A stretch of 64,000 nt of DNA from Tindallia magadiensis (GCF_900113635.1 NZ_FOQA01000002.1:186001-250000), one strand, 5' to 3'; shown: positions 26,665-38,375, numbered from the stretch's first letter. The notes: a model not told the origin generated them from the sequence alone. Made by a program: numbers and translations.

Positions 26665-27375
26665 ATGCAGCCAATCGCCTTTGGTCCACGAGTGATCTTT
26701 GAGCTACCATTCTTGGACGGTATTCCTGTGACGGAAACGGTTGTGAACACATGGATTATCATGGTTGTTCTGGTCGTATTATCCATACTAGGAACAAGAA
26801 GCTTTGAAAAAGTTCCTCGAGGCCGGCAAAATGTGACAGAATTAGTGGTAGAGATGTTAAATAAGCTTACGGTACAAACCATGGGAGAAGATAAGAAAAA
26901 CTTTGCTCCCTACATGAATACCTTGTTTATTCTATTGTTATTCATGAATTTGCTGGGTTTGGTAGGTCTTAGACCACCGACAGCGGATCTGAATACTACC
27001 ATGGCACTGGCTATTATGACTTTTGTGCTTATCCATGCTTCTGGAATTAGAAAAAAAGGAATAGGTGGTTATTTCAAGGGACTGACAGAACCCTTCGTGT
27101 TTTTACTACCGATGAACATTATGAGTGAATTGGCAACACCTATATCATTGTCTTTTCGTTTGTTTGGAAATATTGTTGGTGGTGTCATTGTTATTTCTTT
27201 AGCCTACGGTGGGCTGGCAAGCCTAGGTGAAATGATTGGTTTATCAGCATTGCCGATTTTTCAGGGAGGAGCTCCTGTGATCCTCCACGCATATTTCGAT
27301 ATTTTTGCAGGGGTGCTTCAAAGCTTTATTTTCGCCATGTTGACCATGGTATTTGTATCCTTAGCGATGGAGTAA
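26665..27375 (+). CDS. atpB: ATP synthase Fo subunit a
   Basis: A 236-residue integral membrane protein that forms the ion half-channels against the c ring. The essential arginine lies in LSFRLFGNIVGG near residue 170; the C-terminal helices (FDIFAGVLQSFIFAMLTMVFVSLAME) carry the expected polar residues. Six helices are visible. It follows atpI without a gap and precedes the two c-subunit genes, giving the order a-c-c-b-delta-alpha-gamma-beta-epsilon. Confidence 0.95.
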   Translation: MQPIAFGPRVIFELPFLDGIPVTETVVNTWIIMVVLVVLSILGTRSFEKVPRGRQNVTELVVEMLNKLTVQTMGEDKKNFAPYMNTLFILLLFMNLLGLVGLRPPTADLNTTMALAIMTFVLIHASGIRKKGIGGYFKGLTEPFVFLLPMNIMSELATPISLSFRLFGNIVGGVIVISLAYGGLASLGEMIGLSALPIFQGGAPVILHAYFDIFAGVLQSFIFAMLTMVFVSLAME

Positions 27376-27389
27376 AAAATTCACTATAA

Positions 27390-27947
<558 letters not shown>

Positions 27948-27986
27948 AAAGAAGATAAAACATGTAACACCATTACTTTAGGATAA

Positions 27987-28268
<282 letters not shown>

Positions 28269-28319
28269 AATAGCCAATGAAAGGCATAACTGCCCTAAAG
28301 AAGGAAAGGAGGCAACAAG

Positions 28320-28826
28320 ATGCAGCAGGGACTGGTTGAATTTAGCTGGACCTTTGTTTTTCAGATTGTTAATACACTGGTTATCTTCTTGCTGCTGCGG
28401 CATTTCCTGTTTAAGCCGACAACGGATTTTATGGAAAAGCGAACAAGAGATATCGAAAAAGATATTGAAGACGCTGTAAACATGAAAAAAAATGCGGAGG
28501 AACTGAAAGCCAGTTACGAAGAAAAATTGGCAAACATTAAACAGGAACGCAGCGATATGATGAAAGAAGCGGCTCGTAAAGCAGAAGAAAGAGCTGATGG
28601 TATCATGAAAGAAGCAAGAGAAGAAATCCGAAAAATGGAGGAACGCTCCCGCTTGGATTTAGAAAGGGAGCAATCTAAAGCAATTCATGAATTTAAGAAT
28701 CAAATTTCAGAACTGGCAGTGCTGGCGGCGGCGGAAGTGATGAAGCAAGAGCTGGATCCTCAATCCCATGAAAAAATGATCCAGGAGTTTATCGAACAAA
28801 TGGGAGAAACACAATGGCCGCATTAG
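28320..28826 (+). CDS. atpF: ATP synthase Fo subunit b
   Basis: A 168-residue peripheral-stalk subunit: one N-terminal membrane helix (about 8-28, FVFQIVNTLVIFLLLRHFLF) and a long charged coiled coil up to the C-terminus. The stop overlaps atpH by 13 bases, so the two are coupled and made in linked amounts. GAAAGGAGG precedes the ATG. Confidence 0.95.
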   Translation: MQQGLVEFSWTFVFQIVNTLVIFLLLRHFLFKPTTDFMEKRTRDIEKDIEDAVNMKKNAEELKASYEEKLANIKQERSDMMKEAARKAEERADGIMKEAREEIRKMEERSRLDLEREQSKAIHEFKNQISELAVLAAAEVMKQELDPQSHEKMIQEFIEQMGETQWPH

Positions 28827-29362
28827 TTGCCGCTAAATATGCCAAAGCGCTATTTCAAGCGATACAAGAGACAGAAAGCTTGGAACCGGCTGCTGCGCTT
28901 GACCAGCTAGATGTCATTGCCGCCAGTTTTGACGAGGTACCTAAATTCTATGAATTATACATATCACCAGTGGTTGGTGATAAAGAAAAAAAAGAAATGC
29001 TGGAAACTGTTTTTAAAGGAAAGCTTAGCCCGGAAATATATCATTTCCTATTAATCCTTATCGATAAACAACGGGAAATGTATTTTCTGGAAATTCTTTC
29101 TATCTTTAAAAAGATAACAGATGAACATATGAAAAAACTGAAAGCGACAGCCATTACAGCTGTTCCTCTCAGTGAAGAAACCTTTGCTAAATTGCAGAAA
29201 ACCCTTGGAAAACTGTCCGGAAAAGAAGTGGAGCTTACCAACAAAGTGGATGAAAGCATTATTGGAGGAGTTCAGCTTCGGATGGGAGATAAGGTTATTG
29301 ACGGAACACTGAGTCGCCAGCTTAATCTGATGAAAGATGAACTGGCACAAATCATTGTATAG
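28814..29362 (+). CDS. atpH: ATP synthase F1 subunit delta
   Basis: A 182-residue stator subunit that joins the b subunits to the top of F1. The N-terminal helical domain (KYAKALFQAIQE) and the C-terminal signature VELTNKVDESIIGGVQLRMGDKVIDGT-like stretch near residues 138-165 are the usual OSCP/delta marks. Overlaps atpF; atpA follows after 19 bases. Confidence 0.95.
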   Translation: MAALVAAKYAKALFQAIQETESLEPAAALDQLDVIAASFDEVPKFYELYISPVVGDKEKKEMLETVFKGKLSPEIYHFLLILIDKQREMYFLEILSIFKKITDEHMKKLKATAITAVPLSEETFAKLQKTLGKLSGKEVELTNKVDESIIGGVQLRMGDKVIDGTLSRQLNLMKDELAQIIV

Positions 29363-29381
29363 GAATAGGGGTGATTAAAGG

Positions 29382-30977
29382 ATGAATCTCAGACCCGAGG
29401 AAATCTGTTCTGTGATAAAAGAGCAGATTAAAAAATATGAAGGCAAACTGGATTACCAGGAAGTAGGTACCGTAATTCAGGTAGGGGATGGTATTGCCAG
29501 AATTCATGGTTTGGAAAAATGTATGTCCGGTGAACTCTTAGAGTTTCCGGGAGAAGTGTTTGGAATGGTTTTGAACCTTGAAGAAGACAATGTGGGTTGC
29601 GTGTTAATGGGTTCTGACGAACATATTAAAGAAGGCGATACGGTAAAAAGAACGAACCGTATTGTCGAAGTGCCTGTAGGAGATGCGATGTTGGGACGTG
29701 TCGTCAATGCTCTTGGACAACCCATCGATGGTAAAGGACCGGTTAATACGGATAAATTCCGTGTAACCGAGCGGGTGGCACCGGGAATTATTGCTCGAAA
29801 ATCTGTAGAGGAGCCGCTTCAAACAGGCTTAAAAGCCATTGATTCCATGATCCCTATTGGGCGTGGTCAGCGTGAGTTGATTATTGGAGATCGTCAGACG
29901 GGTAAAACTGCCATTGCGATAGATACCATCATTAATCAGAAAGAGACAGATGTAATCTGTATTTATGTGGCAATAGGACAAAAAAATTCGACAGTAGCAC
30001 AAATTTATGACACGCTCAACAAGCATGGTGCAATGGATTATACCACCATTGTTTCAGCTTCTGCCAGTGAAATGGCTCCACTACAGTTTTTAGCACCATT
30101 TGCTGGATGCGCTATTGGCGAAGAGTTTATGGAAAACGGGAAACATGTTCTTGTTATTTATGACGACTTGTCGAAACATGCCGTAGCTTATCGAGCCATG
30201 TCCTTGCTGTTACGGAGACCACCGGGCCGTGAAGCTTATCCGGGAGACGTATTCTATCTGCACAGCCGGTTACTGGAAAGAGCAGCTAAACTTAATGATG
30301 ATCTGGGTGGTGGCTCACTGACAGCATTACCAATCATCGAAACTCAGGCAGGGGATGTTTCTGCTTATATTCCAACCAATGTTATTTCCATTACAGATGG
30401 TCAGATATTCCTTGAATCAGAGCTTTTTTACTCCGGAGTGAGACCGGCGGTTAATCCAGGAATATCCGTATCTCGTGTTGGTGGAAATGCACAGATTAAA
30501 GCCATGAAAAAAGTAGCCGGTAAATTACGGCTGGAATTAGCTCAATACCGAGAATTAGCAGCTTTTGCTCAATTTGGGTCAGAACTTGATCCGGAAACCC
30601 AGGAAAGATTGGCTCAAGGGGAAAGAATACTGGAAGTATTAAAGCAACCTCAATACGATCCAATGCCTGTAGAAGAGCAAATCATGATGATATATGCCGT
30701 AACAAATAAATTCCTGAAAGACATCAAAGTAGAAGATGTAGTGGAGTTCGAAGCCGAATTTCTTGAATTTATGAGAAACAACTATAAAGAAGTTGGCGAA
30801 TCCATTGTATCGGAAGGTTCGATGAACGAAGTTTCTGAAGAAAAACTTAAGAAAGCATTGGAAGAGTTTAAGGAAGAATTCAAGAATGAACGGGAAGGGT
30901 ATCAAAAAGAAGTGGTAACAGAGAAAGAAGAAGATGATGAAGCCGAAAAGCCTGACCATGAGGCGGAAACGGCCTAA
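29382..30977 (+). CDS. atpA: ATP synthase F1 subunit alpha
   Basis: A 531-residue non-catalytic nucleotide-binding subunit. P-loop GDRQTGKTA near residue 170, [11 protein letters not shown] and the signature [14 protein letters not shown] near 365 are visible. It is nearly 30 residues longer than the usual 500-505: the extra sequence is a highly acidic, lysine-containing tail ending [18 protein letters not shown]. Such a tail could reach into the cytosol from the foot of F1; its role is unknown and it may only reflect a salt-loving or alkaliphilic lifestyle. Start ATG 29382 follows GGGGTGATTAAAGG. Confidence 0.96.
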   Translation: MNLRPEEICSVIKEQIKKYEGKLDYQEVGTVIQVGDGIARIHGLEKCMSGELLEFPGEVFGMVLNLEEDNVGCVLMGSDEHIKEGDTVKRTNRIVEVPVGDAMLGRVVNALGQPIDGKGPVNTDKFRVTERVAPGIIARKSVEEPLQTGLKAIDSMIPIGRGQRELIIGDRQTGKTAIAIDTIINQKETDVICIYVAIGQKNSTVAQIYDTLNKHGAMDYTTIVSASASEMAPLQFLAPFAGCAIGEEFMENGKHVLVIYDDLSKHAVAYRAMSLLLRRPPGREAYPGDVFYLHSRLLERAAKLNDDLGGGSLTALPIIETQAGDVSAYIPTNVISITDGQIFLESELFYSGVRPAVNPGISVSRVGGNAQIKAMKKVAGKLRLELAQYRELAAFAQFGSELDPETQERLAQGERILEVLKQPQYDPMPVEEQIMMIYAVTNKFLKDIKVEDVVEFEAEFLEFMRNNYKEVGESIVSEGSMNEVSEEKLKKALEEFKEEFKNEREGYQKEVVTEKEEDDEAEKPDHEAETA

Positions 30978-31011
30978 TGTTGGCTGAAGATGCAAACCTG
31001 GAGGTGATCCA

Positions 31012-31932
31012 TTGGCCGGAATGGGCATGCGGGATATAAAGCGCCGCATAAAAAGCGTTGGAAGTACGAAACAGATTACCAAGGCCATGGAAATGGTGGC
31101 CTCGGCGAAATTACGGAAAACAAAAAAACGTCTTGAACAATCCAGACCTTTTAGTTTGGCATGGAAACGTGCTTTGCTAGGGTTTCTAGGAGATCTTCAG
31201 GGAGTGGAACATTCCATGATAACTCCTAGAGAAAAAGTGAAAAAAACAGGATATATTGTTATCGCAGGAAACAGAGGTTTATGTGGAGGCTACAACACAA
31301 ATGTGATGAAAGCGGCCTTGGAGCATATGAAAACCAAAGAAGCGGCTTGTGTAGTAGCGGTAGGACAAAAATCCAAAGACTTTTTTGCCCGTAGAGGGTA
31401 TGAAATTCCAAAGGAATTTTTGGAAATGACGGAAACTCCCGATTTTGCTGATGCAAAAGACATCCGAAAGTTTTGTCTGGAACAATATCAGCAAGAATAT
31501 GTGGATGAGATTTACCTCGTGTATACCTGTTTTGTCAGTACGATTACTCATCGTCCGAAAGTGTTGAAGCTCTTACCTTTAGACGACGAAGCCATTGAAA
31601 GCTGCGTAGCCAGTGATGAAACGTTGAAACATCCGGATGAACTAGCCGCTGAAGCAAATCAGGAAAGCATTCATGAAAAAATGAACTATGAGCCGGGGGT
31701 TACAACAGTACTGGATGCGGTGGTGCCTAATTATTTAGACAGCGTCATCTTAAGCGGGTTGTTGGAATCGGCAGCTAGTGAGCAGGGAGCTCGCCGGGTA
31801 GCGATGGAAAACGCAACCAGCAATGCGGAAGACATGATTGAAAGCTTACAGCTTCAATATAACCGGGCCAGACAGGCAGCCATTACTCAAGAAATATCTG
31901 AAATTGTAGGTGGAGCTGAAGCATTGAAATAA
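31012..31932 (+). CDS. atpG: ATP synthase F1 subunit gamma
   Basis: A 306-residue central rotor shaft. N-terminal GMRDIKRRIKSV with ITKAMEMVASAKLR and C-terminal ENATSNAEDMIESLQLQYNRARQAAITQEISEIVGGA are the two coiled-coil helices that turn inside F1. The start is TTG 31012, with GGAGGTGAT five bases upstream; a later ATG would cut the conserved first helix. It is slightly longer than average (285-290). Confidence 0.95.
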   Translation: MAGMGMRDIKRRIKSVGSTKQITKAMEMVASAKLRKTKKRLEQSRPFSLAWKRALLGFLGDLQGVEHSMITPREKVKKTGYIVIAGNRGLCGGYNTNVMKAALEHMKTKEAACVVAVGQKSKDFFARRGYEIPKEFLEMTETPDFADAKDIRKFCLEQYQQEYVDEIYLVYTCFVSTITHRPKVLKLLPLDDEAIESCVASDETLKHPDELAAEANQESIHEKMNYEPGVTTVLDAVVPNYLDSVILSGLLESAASEQGARRVAMENATSNAEDMIESLQLQYNRARQAAITQEISEIVGGAEALK

Positions 31933-31968
31933 CCACTAAGTTGTAGTGATGAAACTGAAGGAGGGTAA

Positions 31969-33369
<1,401 letters not shown>

Positions 33370-33379
33370 GTGACGAAGC

Positions 33380-33790
33380 ATGGCTAACAAATTACATCTT
33401 GAAGTTATCTCGCCAGACGAAGTTTTTTGGGATGATGAAGTTGACACAGCGGTTGTTCGGACCATTGAAGGTGATGTTGGATTAATGAATGAACATTTGC
33501 CGATGGTATCACCTTTAATTGTCGGGCGTATAAAGATTGTGAAAGATGGAGAAGCCAGAGAAGCCTCTTGTGCGGAAGGGGTACTGAAAATCCGTGGAAA
33601 CCGGGCACTTGTTATTACCAGTGCGGTAGAATGGGTAGATGAAATAGACATAGAGCGGGCCAGAAAAGCGAAAGAACGAGCAGAACAGCGCTTAGAAGCG
33701 AAAAAGAATGATGTTGATTTGGATCGGGCAAATATTGCGATGACAAAAGCTCTTAATCGAATTAAGCATTATGAAAGATTAGAAAAATAA
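33380..33790 (+). CDS. atpC: ATP synthase F1 subunit epsilon
   Basis: A 136-residue subunit of the rotor foot: N-terminal beta-sandwich (LHLEVISPDEVFWDDEVDTAVVRTIEGDVGLM) and two C-terminal helices that can brake ATP hydrolysis. It is the last gene of the operon, 10 bases behind atpD, and is followed by a terminator. Confidence 0.95.
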   Translation: MANKLHLEVISPDEVFWDDEVDTAVVRTIEGDVGLMNEHLPMVSPLIVGRIKIVKDGEAREASCAEGVLKIRGNRALVITSAVEWVDEIDIERARKAKERAEQRLEAKKNDVDLDRANIAMTKALNRIKHYERLEK

Positions 33791-33798
33791 AGCGAAAG

Positions 33799-33828
33799 AC
33801 CTGTCGGTTTTATTCTGGCAGGTTTTTT
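33799..33828 (+). terminator. intrinsic terminator of the atp operon
   Basis: ACCTGTC (33799-33805) pairs with GGCAGGT (33817-33823) with one G-T pair, then six T. Confidence 0.8.
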
Positions 33829-33829
33829 C

Positions 33830-33859
33830 TTGCATTTTAACCAGTATATCAGATATAAT
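33830..33859 (+). promoter_or_regulatory. promoter of the NusG_II gene
   Basis: TTGCAT (33830-33835), 18 bases, TATAAT (33854-33859), directly behind the atp terminator. Confidence 0.55.
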
Positions 33860-33904
33860 CAGTGAAGATAGACACAAGTAAAGTTAAGGAAGGAAGCGCA
33901 GATA

Positions 33905-34330
33905 GTGACTAAAATAATGAAACCAGGCGACTACGTGTTAATCCTTTTTGTCGTTTTGGCCAGTGCCGGTGCCTTTTTTGCTATCCCTCAATTGCTGACA
34001 GAAACGGCTGATCAAAAGATGATTATTGTGACAATGGATGGTGAAGAGATTCATCGTTTTCCGTTAGAAGATCAGGAGGAAGCCTATTTTATTGATTTTC
34101 CATTCAATTACCAGGGCGAAGAATATACAGGTAGACTGGAAGTGGATGAAGGAGCTGTTCGTTTACATCGCTTACCGGAGGAGATTGTACCTCTATCGAT
34201 CCATGCGGATATGGGGTGGATTAGCGAAACCTATCAGATGATTGTATCACTTCCTATAAGAATGTATGTCAGTTTAGAAATTGAAGAAGGAAAGAAAGCA
34301 CATCCGGATATTGATATTTTTGCTTATTAA
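33905..34330 (+). CDS. NusG domain II-containing membrane-anchored protein
   Basis: A 141-residue protein with one N-terminal membrane helix (about 9-30) followed by an extracytoplasmic beta domain of the NusG_II type (IIVTMDGEEIHRFPL... pattern with a second repeat GRLEVDEGAVRLHRL). The family is often found with a small polyprenyl-synthase-like or FMN-binding membrane protein, not seen here. Function is unknown. Start GTG 33905 follows AAGGAAGGAAG. It has its own promoter and terminator, so it is monocistronic. Confidence 0.65.
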   Translation: MTKIMKPGDYVLILFVVLASAGAFFAIPQLLTETADQKMIIVTMDGEEIHRFPLEDQEEAYFIDFPFNYQGEEYTGRLEVDEGAVRLHRLPEEIVPLSIHADMGWISETYQMIVSLPIRMYVSLEIEEGKKAHPDIDIFAY

Positions 34331-34352
34331 AAACAGTTCTTTGAGTCTAAGA

Positions 34353-34380
34353 AAGATGCTTGGCAACAGGCATCTTTTTC
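34353..34380 (+). terminator. intrinsic terminator after the NusG_II gene
   Basis: AAGATGC (34353-34359) pairs with GCATCTT (34370-34376), followed by T. Confidence 0.75.
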
Positions 34381-34493
34381 TGTTATACTTAAGAGCGTAG
34401 GTTTATAGTACTTGACAGTGGTAGGGACACGATAAGCTAATAATGAATCGCTAGGGAAAGAAGATAGAAAAATATGTTGAAGAGGTGGAAAGA

Positions 34494-35519
34494 ATGATGG
34501 GATTTTCTCCAGATATTGGGATTGATTTAGGAACGGCTAGTGTATTGGTTTTTGTAAAGGGAAAGGGCATTGTATTACAGGAGCCGTCTGTAGTGGCCAT
34601 TGACAAATATACGAATAATGTATTAGCCGTTGGGCGAGAAGCCAGAAGAATGTTGGGAAGAACCCCTGGTAATATAGTTGCGATTCGTCCTTTAAAGGAT
34701 GGCGTTATTTCAGACTATGAAATAACTGAAAAAATGTTAAAATATTTTATTCAGAAAACCATTGGTAAAAAATTATTTTTTAAGCCTAAAATCATTGTTT
34801 GTGTTCCCAGTGGGGTTACAGAAGTTGAAAAAAGAGCGGTAATTGATGCTACCAATGAAGCGGGAGCCAGAACAACCTATCTGATTGAAGAACCGATTGC
34901 GGCCGCCATTGGAGCTGGACTAGACATTACACAACCAGTAGGTCATATGATTGTTGATATTGGTGGCGGAACAACAGATGTGGCAGTGATCTCTCTCGGA
35001 GGCATTGTGGTGAGCAATTCCATTAAAATTGCCGGTGATAAGTTTGACGAAGCCATTATCAGGTATATGCGAAAAACCCACAATATTATGATTGGTGAAA
35101 GAACAGCCGAAGAACTGAAAATAAATATAGGTGGAGCGATTAAAAGAGACGAAGCCGTTACCATGCATGTCCGTGGAAGAAACTTGGTTTCAGGATTACC
35201 AGTAAACATTGAAATAACCAGTGAAGAAATCATGGATGCTTTAGAAGAAAATATTGCAAGCATTGCTGATGCTATTCATTCTGTATTGGAAAGAACACCG
35301 CCGGAAATGGCATCGGATATTGCTGATCAAGGCGTTATTATGACTGGTGGAGGAGCTTTGCTATACGGATTAGATGAATATGTTCAAAACCGAATGGGAA
35401 TTCCTGTAACCGTAGCCGAAGATGCCATTAGCTGTGTGGCAAAGGGGACTGGAAAAGCACTTAATTCCATTCATGTGCTGGCACAGGCAAGAGGGCAGAG
35501 AAGTCGGCAGGAAAGGTAA
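34494..35519 (+). CDS. mbl: rod shape-determining protein Mbl/MreB
   Basis: A 341-residue bacterial actin that guides lateral wall synthesis. ATP-binding motifs: PDIGIDLGTASVLV near residue 5, IEEPIAAAIGAGLD, DIGGGTTDVAVISLGG near 155 and MTGGGALLYGLDEY near 283. The neighbourhood mbl followed by flhO/flhP-type rod genes is the Bacillus mbl locus, so I call it mbl. Its start is one of two tandem ATG codons at 34494 and 34497 behind GAAGAGGTGG. A strong terminator follows. Confidence 0.93.
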   Translation: MMGFSPDIGIDLGTASVLVFVKGKGIVLQEPSVVAIDKYTNNVLAVGREARRMLGRTPGNIVAIRPLKDGVISDYEITEKMLKYFIQKTIGKKLFFKPKIIVCVPSGVTEVEKRAVIDATNEAGARTTYLIEEPIAAAIGAGLDITQPVGHMIVDIGGGTTDVAVISLGGIVVSNSIKIAGDKFDEAIIRYMRKTHNIMIGERTAEELKINIGGAIKRDEAVTMHVRGRNLVSGLPVNIEITSEEIMDALEENIASIADAIHSVLERTPPEMASDIADQGVIMTGGGALLYGLDEYVQNRMGIPVTVAEDAISCVAKGTGKALNSIHVLAQARGQRSRQER

Positions 35520-35854
35520 GAGAAAGTAGTTGACTGTTAAACTTAAAAATTGAAAACACAAAATAAAAAATAATGAGGCAAAACACAATAGAAAAATAAG
35601 CAACAAAGCGGAAATATGAAAAAAACGGATAAAATAAAACGTGAGAATACGTTAAAAAGCCTAAAGCTTAAAGCAAAAATGCCGATAACCTTTTTATAAG
35701 GTGTGTTCGGCATTTTTGCAAGTAAAAGTAAGGTGAAACAGTCACTAGAATAATACCTTCATCTCTGGTATGTCTGCTGATCTAAGGATGATCAAGCAAC
35801 ATTGCTAAAAGAGAATAATCCTCATTTTTAGGTAATGGGAAGGGTGGTACATAT
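35520..35854. other. intergenic region between mbl and flagellar genes
   Basis: Apart from the terminator at 35673-35719 no gene or repeat is seen. The first 120 bases are A-rich. No convincing sigma-28 (TAAA-N15-GCCGATAA-like) promoter is visible before the flagellar genes. Confidence 0.5.
35673..35719 (+). terminator. intrinsic terminator after mbl
   Basis: A perfect 13-base stem GCAAAAATGCCGA (35673-35685) / TCGGCATTTTTGC (35707-35719) with a smaller inner hairpin. Confidence 0.75.
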
Positions 35855-36946
35855 ATGTTCAGAGGAATGTATAATGCTGTATCTGGGATGCAAACAGCCG
35901 AGAAGCGCTTAGATGCAGCTTCTAATAATATGGCTAATGTAAACACTTCTGGATATAAAAGGGACATGGTGGTGACGGAGGCGTTTCCGGAAGTGCTGAT
36001 TAGTAAAATCAACGCAACAGAACCCGCTTTTCCTCATAGTCGGAATCTAGAAGTGGAAGTGGAAGAAGTGAATGGTGGCTACCAACTTTCGACAGCCGGT
36101 GGTTTTTTTGCAGCCGCTACTCGTACAGGTATTAGTTACAATAAAACGACGGCTTTTGCGAGAGATGAAAATGGTTTTCTCCGAACCTATGAAAGGGATT
36201 CTACGGGGGAAATTACTACTAGGTATGGAAATCGAATTTTAGATGCAACCGGAAGACCGGTACAGGTGGAAAACGAAGCCTTTGAGATTGATCCTCTTGG
36301 CCGGGTCATTGACAACGGACAGGTAGTAGCTAATTTAGTAAGAAGAACTGGCGGTAATGTTATTGGTACGATGAACGCTGGTGTTAGAATGGAAAAGTTT
36401 GCAACGGATTTTACGCAAGCATCCTTAGAACAAACAGAAAGTCCTCTTGATCTAGCGTTGAAAGGTTCTGGTTTTTTTATGGTATATGATCCGGAAGATC
36501 CAGAAGCTGATCCACTATTTACCAGAGCTGGTCATTTTACATTAACAGATAATGGTGATTTGATAACGCCTTCAGGCCACTTTTTAGCCAGCGTAAATGA
36601 AACATCCTTAATGGTAGATGGAGAAGATTTCCAGGTGAGACCAGACGGGACTGTTTTAGTAGACGGAGAAGTTCGTGATCAAATTTCTATTGTTAACTTT
36701 GCTAACACTCAAGACCTTAGAAAAGTAGGAAATAATCTTTATCAATTCGAAGACAGGTATGAGCCGGAAGAGATTCCTTTTGAAGGTCAGGTGTTGCAAG
36801 GTTTTATTGAAGGATCTAATGTGGAAGCTGTCGATCAGATGGTTGAAATGATCAACGTGATGAGAGCTTATGAATCAAATCAAAAGGTTGTGCAGACCTA
36901 TGACGAAATGCTGCAACGTGCGGTGAATGATATTGGAAGAGGATAG
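35855..36946 (+). CDS. flgF: flagellar hook-basal body rod protein (FlhO/FlgF-like)
   Basis: A 363-residue flagellar rod protein. The N-terminal MYNAVSGMQTAEKRLDAASNNMANVNTSGYKRD and the C-terminal VEMINVMRAYESNQKVVQTYDEMLQRAVNDIGR are the D0 coiled-coil ends shared by rod and hook proteins; the core has the LDLALKGSGFFMV motif. It is the first of two such genes behind mbl, matching flhO of Bacillus. It is longer than FlgG (264 residues) because of an insert in the outer domain. It probably forms the proximal rod, exported by the flagellar type III system without a signal peptide. Confidence 0.88.
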   Translation: MFRGMYNAVSGMQTAEKRLDAASNNMANVNTSGYKRDMVVTEAFPEVLISKINATEPAFPHSRNLEVEVEEVNGGYQLSTAGGFFAAATRTGISYNKTTAFARDENGFLRTYERDSTGEITTRYGNRILDATGRPVQVENEAFEIDPLGRVIDNGQVVANLVRRTGGNVIGTMNAGVRMEKFATDFTQASLEQTESPLDLALKGSGFFMVYDPEDPEADPLFTRAGHFTLTDNGDLITPSGHFLASVNETSLMVDGEDFQVRPDGTVLVDGEVRDQISIVNFANTQDLRKVGNNLYQFEDRYEPEEIPFEGQVLQGFIEGSNVEAVDQMVEMINVMRAYESNQKVVQTYDEMLQRAVNDIGRG

Positions 36947-36989
36947 AAAAGCAGGTTATAGGTTGTAGGGAAAGTCAAAACATATAACC

Positions 36990-37016
36990 GCAAAGAATGC
37001 GAAGGACGCGAAGAAA
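36990..37016. repeat. 9-base tandem repeat in the flgF-flgG gap
   Basis: Three imperfect nonamers GCAAAGAAT, GCGAAGGAC, GCGAAGAAA. The surrounding 147-base gap looks different in composition from its neighbours and holds no gene. Confidence 0.5.
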
Positions 37017-37093
37017 AATTAAGGCACTGAAGAGGTACTGGGGTGACGCCCACAGTGACTCGCAGATCACAGATGGAAGAGGAGGGCCTGAAA

Positions 37094-37888
37094 ATGAGAG
37101 CATTATGGTCAGCGGCAACAGGTATGAAATCCCAACAATTAAATATGGATACGATTTCAAACAATTTATCCAATGTAAACACTACTGCCTATAAAAAACA
37201 AAAACTGGAGTTTCAGGATTTATTATATAGTAATATTCGTCGAAATCATTTGGTAGAAGGTGAAGGTAGTCCGGTTCATCTTCAGATGGGTCACGGGGTA
37301 AGGCCTGTTGCAACTTCCCGTTTATTTATGCAGGGGAGTATGGAAAATACGGACAATCCTTTAGATGTTGCGCTTCAAGGACCAGGTTTTTTTGAAGTGG
37401 AAGGACCGGGAGGAGAACTCTATTACACAAGAGATGGTTCCTTTAAGCTAAGCGTTGATGGTGATGAGCTGGCACTGGTCACATCAGACGGATATTTTGT
37501 GATGTCTGAATTTGATGATATGATTGCTTTTGGCGAAGAGTTCGGACAGTTGAGTATTTCAGAAAGTGGTATGATTACGGCCGAAAATGAAGATGGTGAA
37601 ATCGAAGAGCTGGGAACATTGAAAGTGGTTCAATTCTTAAATCCTCAAGGCTTGGAAGCAAAAGGGCAGAATTTGTTTCAGCCGACGGCTGCTTCTGGGG
37701 AAGCGATTCCAGAGGATAATGAGGAAATGGAAACAAGAATCCGCCAAAACTATCTTGAAACCTCAAACGTTCAGATTGTTGATGAAATGGTTCGGATGAT
37801 TATGGCCCAAAGAGCTTATGAAACAAATTCTAAAGCCATACAGACCTCTGATGAAATGATGAGCTTGGCGAATAACGTAAAAAGATAG
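37094..37888 (+). CDS. flgG: flagellar distal rod protein FlgG (FlhP-like)
   Basis: A 264-residue rod protein. N-terminal MRALWSAATGMKSQQLNMD with NLSNVNTTAYKK, the core LDVALQGPGFFEV and C-terminal VRMIMAQRAYETNSKAIQTSDEMMSLANN are typical for FlgG. ATG 37094 behind GGAGGG gives the usual length; the in-frame 37043 start is not supported. It corresponds to flhP of Bacillus. It is co-transcribed with the rod-binding gene after it. Confidence 0.9.
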   Translation: MRALWSAATGMKSQQLNMDTISNNLSNVNTTAYKKQKLEFQDLLYSNIRRNHLVEGEGSPVHLQMGHGVRPVATSRLFMQGSMENTDNPLDVALQGPGFFEVEGPGGELYYTRDGSFKLSVDGDELALVTSDGYFVMSEFDDMIAFGEEFGQLSISESGMITAENEDGEIEELGTLKVVQFLNPQGLEAKGQNLFQPTAASGEAIPEDNEEMETRIRQNYLETSNVQIVDEMVRMIMAQRAYETNSKAIQTSDEMMSLANNVKR

Positions 37889-37922
37889 ATATAATGTCTG
37901 ATGAAAAGCGGAGGTGAGTAAA

Positions 37923-38264
37923 ATGATGATTAATGAAGCGATGATGCGTGTTCAATATCAAAATAGTCAACCGTCCGTCAGTTCAGAAAAAGATATGGAT
38001 TCTAAAGAGAAAGAAAGGCTTATGGCCGCATGCCGGGAGTTTGAGTCTATTTTTCTACATATGATGATTCGGCAGATGCGTGATACGGTTCCAGATAATT
38101 CGTTGATAGAAAAAAGTCATGCCCGTGAAATATTTGAAGATCTTCATGATGAAGAACTGGCAAAAAATATGGCTAAAGGGCAGGGGATAGGTCTGGCACA
38201 ACAGATGTATCAGCAACTTTCCCGACATGTTGAACCTGTGAAAGAACAGGAAGAATCCGTATAA
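37923..38264 (+). CDS. flgJ: rod-binding protein (FlgJ N-terminal-like)
   Basis: A 113-residue protein equal to the N-terminal rod-binding domain of FlgJ (CREFESIFLHMMIRQMRDTV, ending GIGLAQQMYQQLSRH), without the muramidase domain. It caps the growing rod; wall cutting must be done by a separate enzyme, and the secreted SLT protein 3 kb downstream might be considered but has no flagellar mark. ATG 37923 follows GGAGGTG. It ends the flagellar group with a terminator. Confidence 0.85.
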   Translation: MMINEAMMRVQYQNSQPSVSSEKDMDSKEKERLMAACREFESIFLHMMIRQMRDTVPDNSLIEKSHAREIFEDLHDEELAKNMAKGQGIGLAQQMYQQLSRHVEPVKEQEESV

Positions 38265-38276
38265 GTATCATTCGAC

Positions 38277-38313
38277 AAAAAGTCGGCTGTGTTCCCATCA
38301 GCCGACTTTTTTT
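38277..38313 (+). terminator. intrinsic terminator after flgJ-like gene
   Basis: AAAAGTCGGCTG pairs with CAGCCGACTTTT around a 9-base loop, with a T-run. Confidence 0.88.
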
Positions 38314-38375
38314 ATGGTTCATTTTCAATTACGGCAGATGTGAAGCATCTTTTGGGATTAACCAGCCTAATGCAA

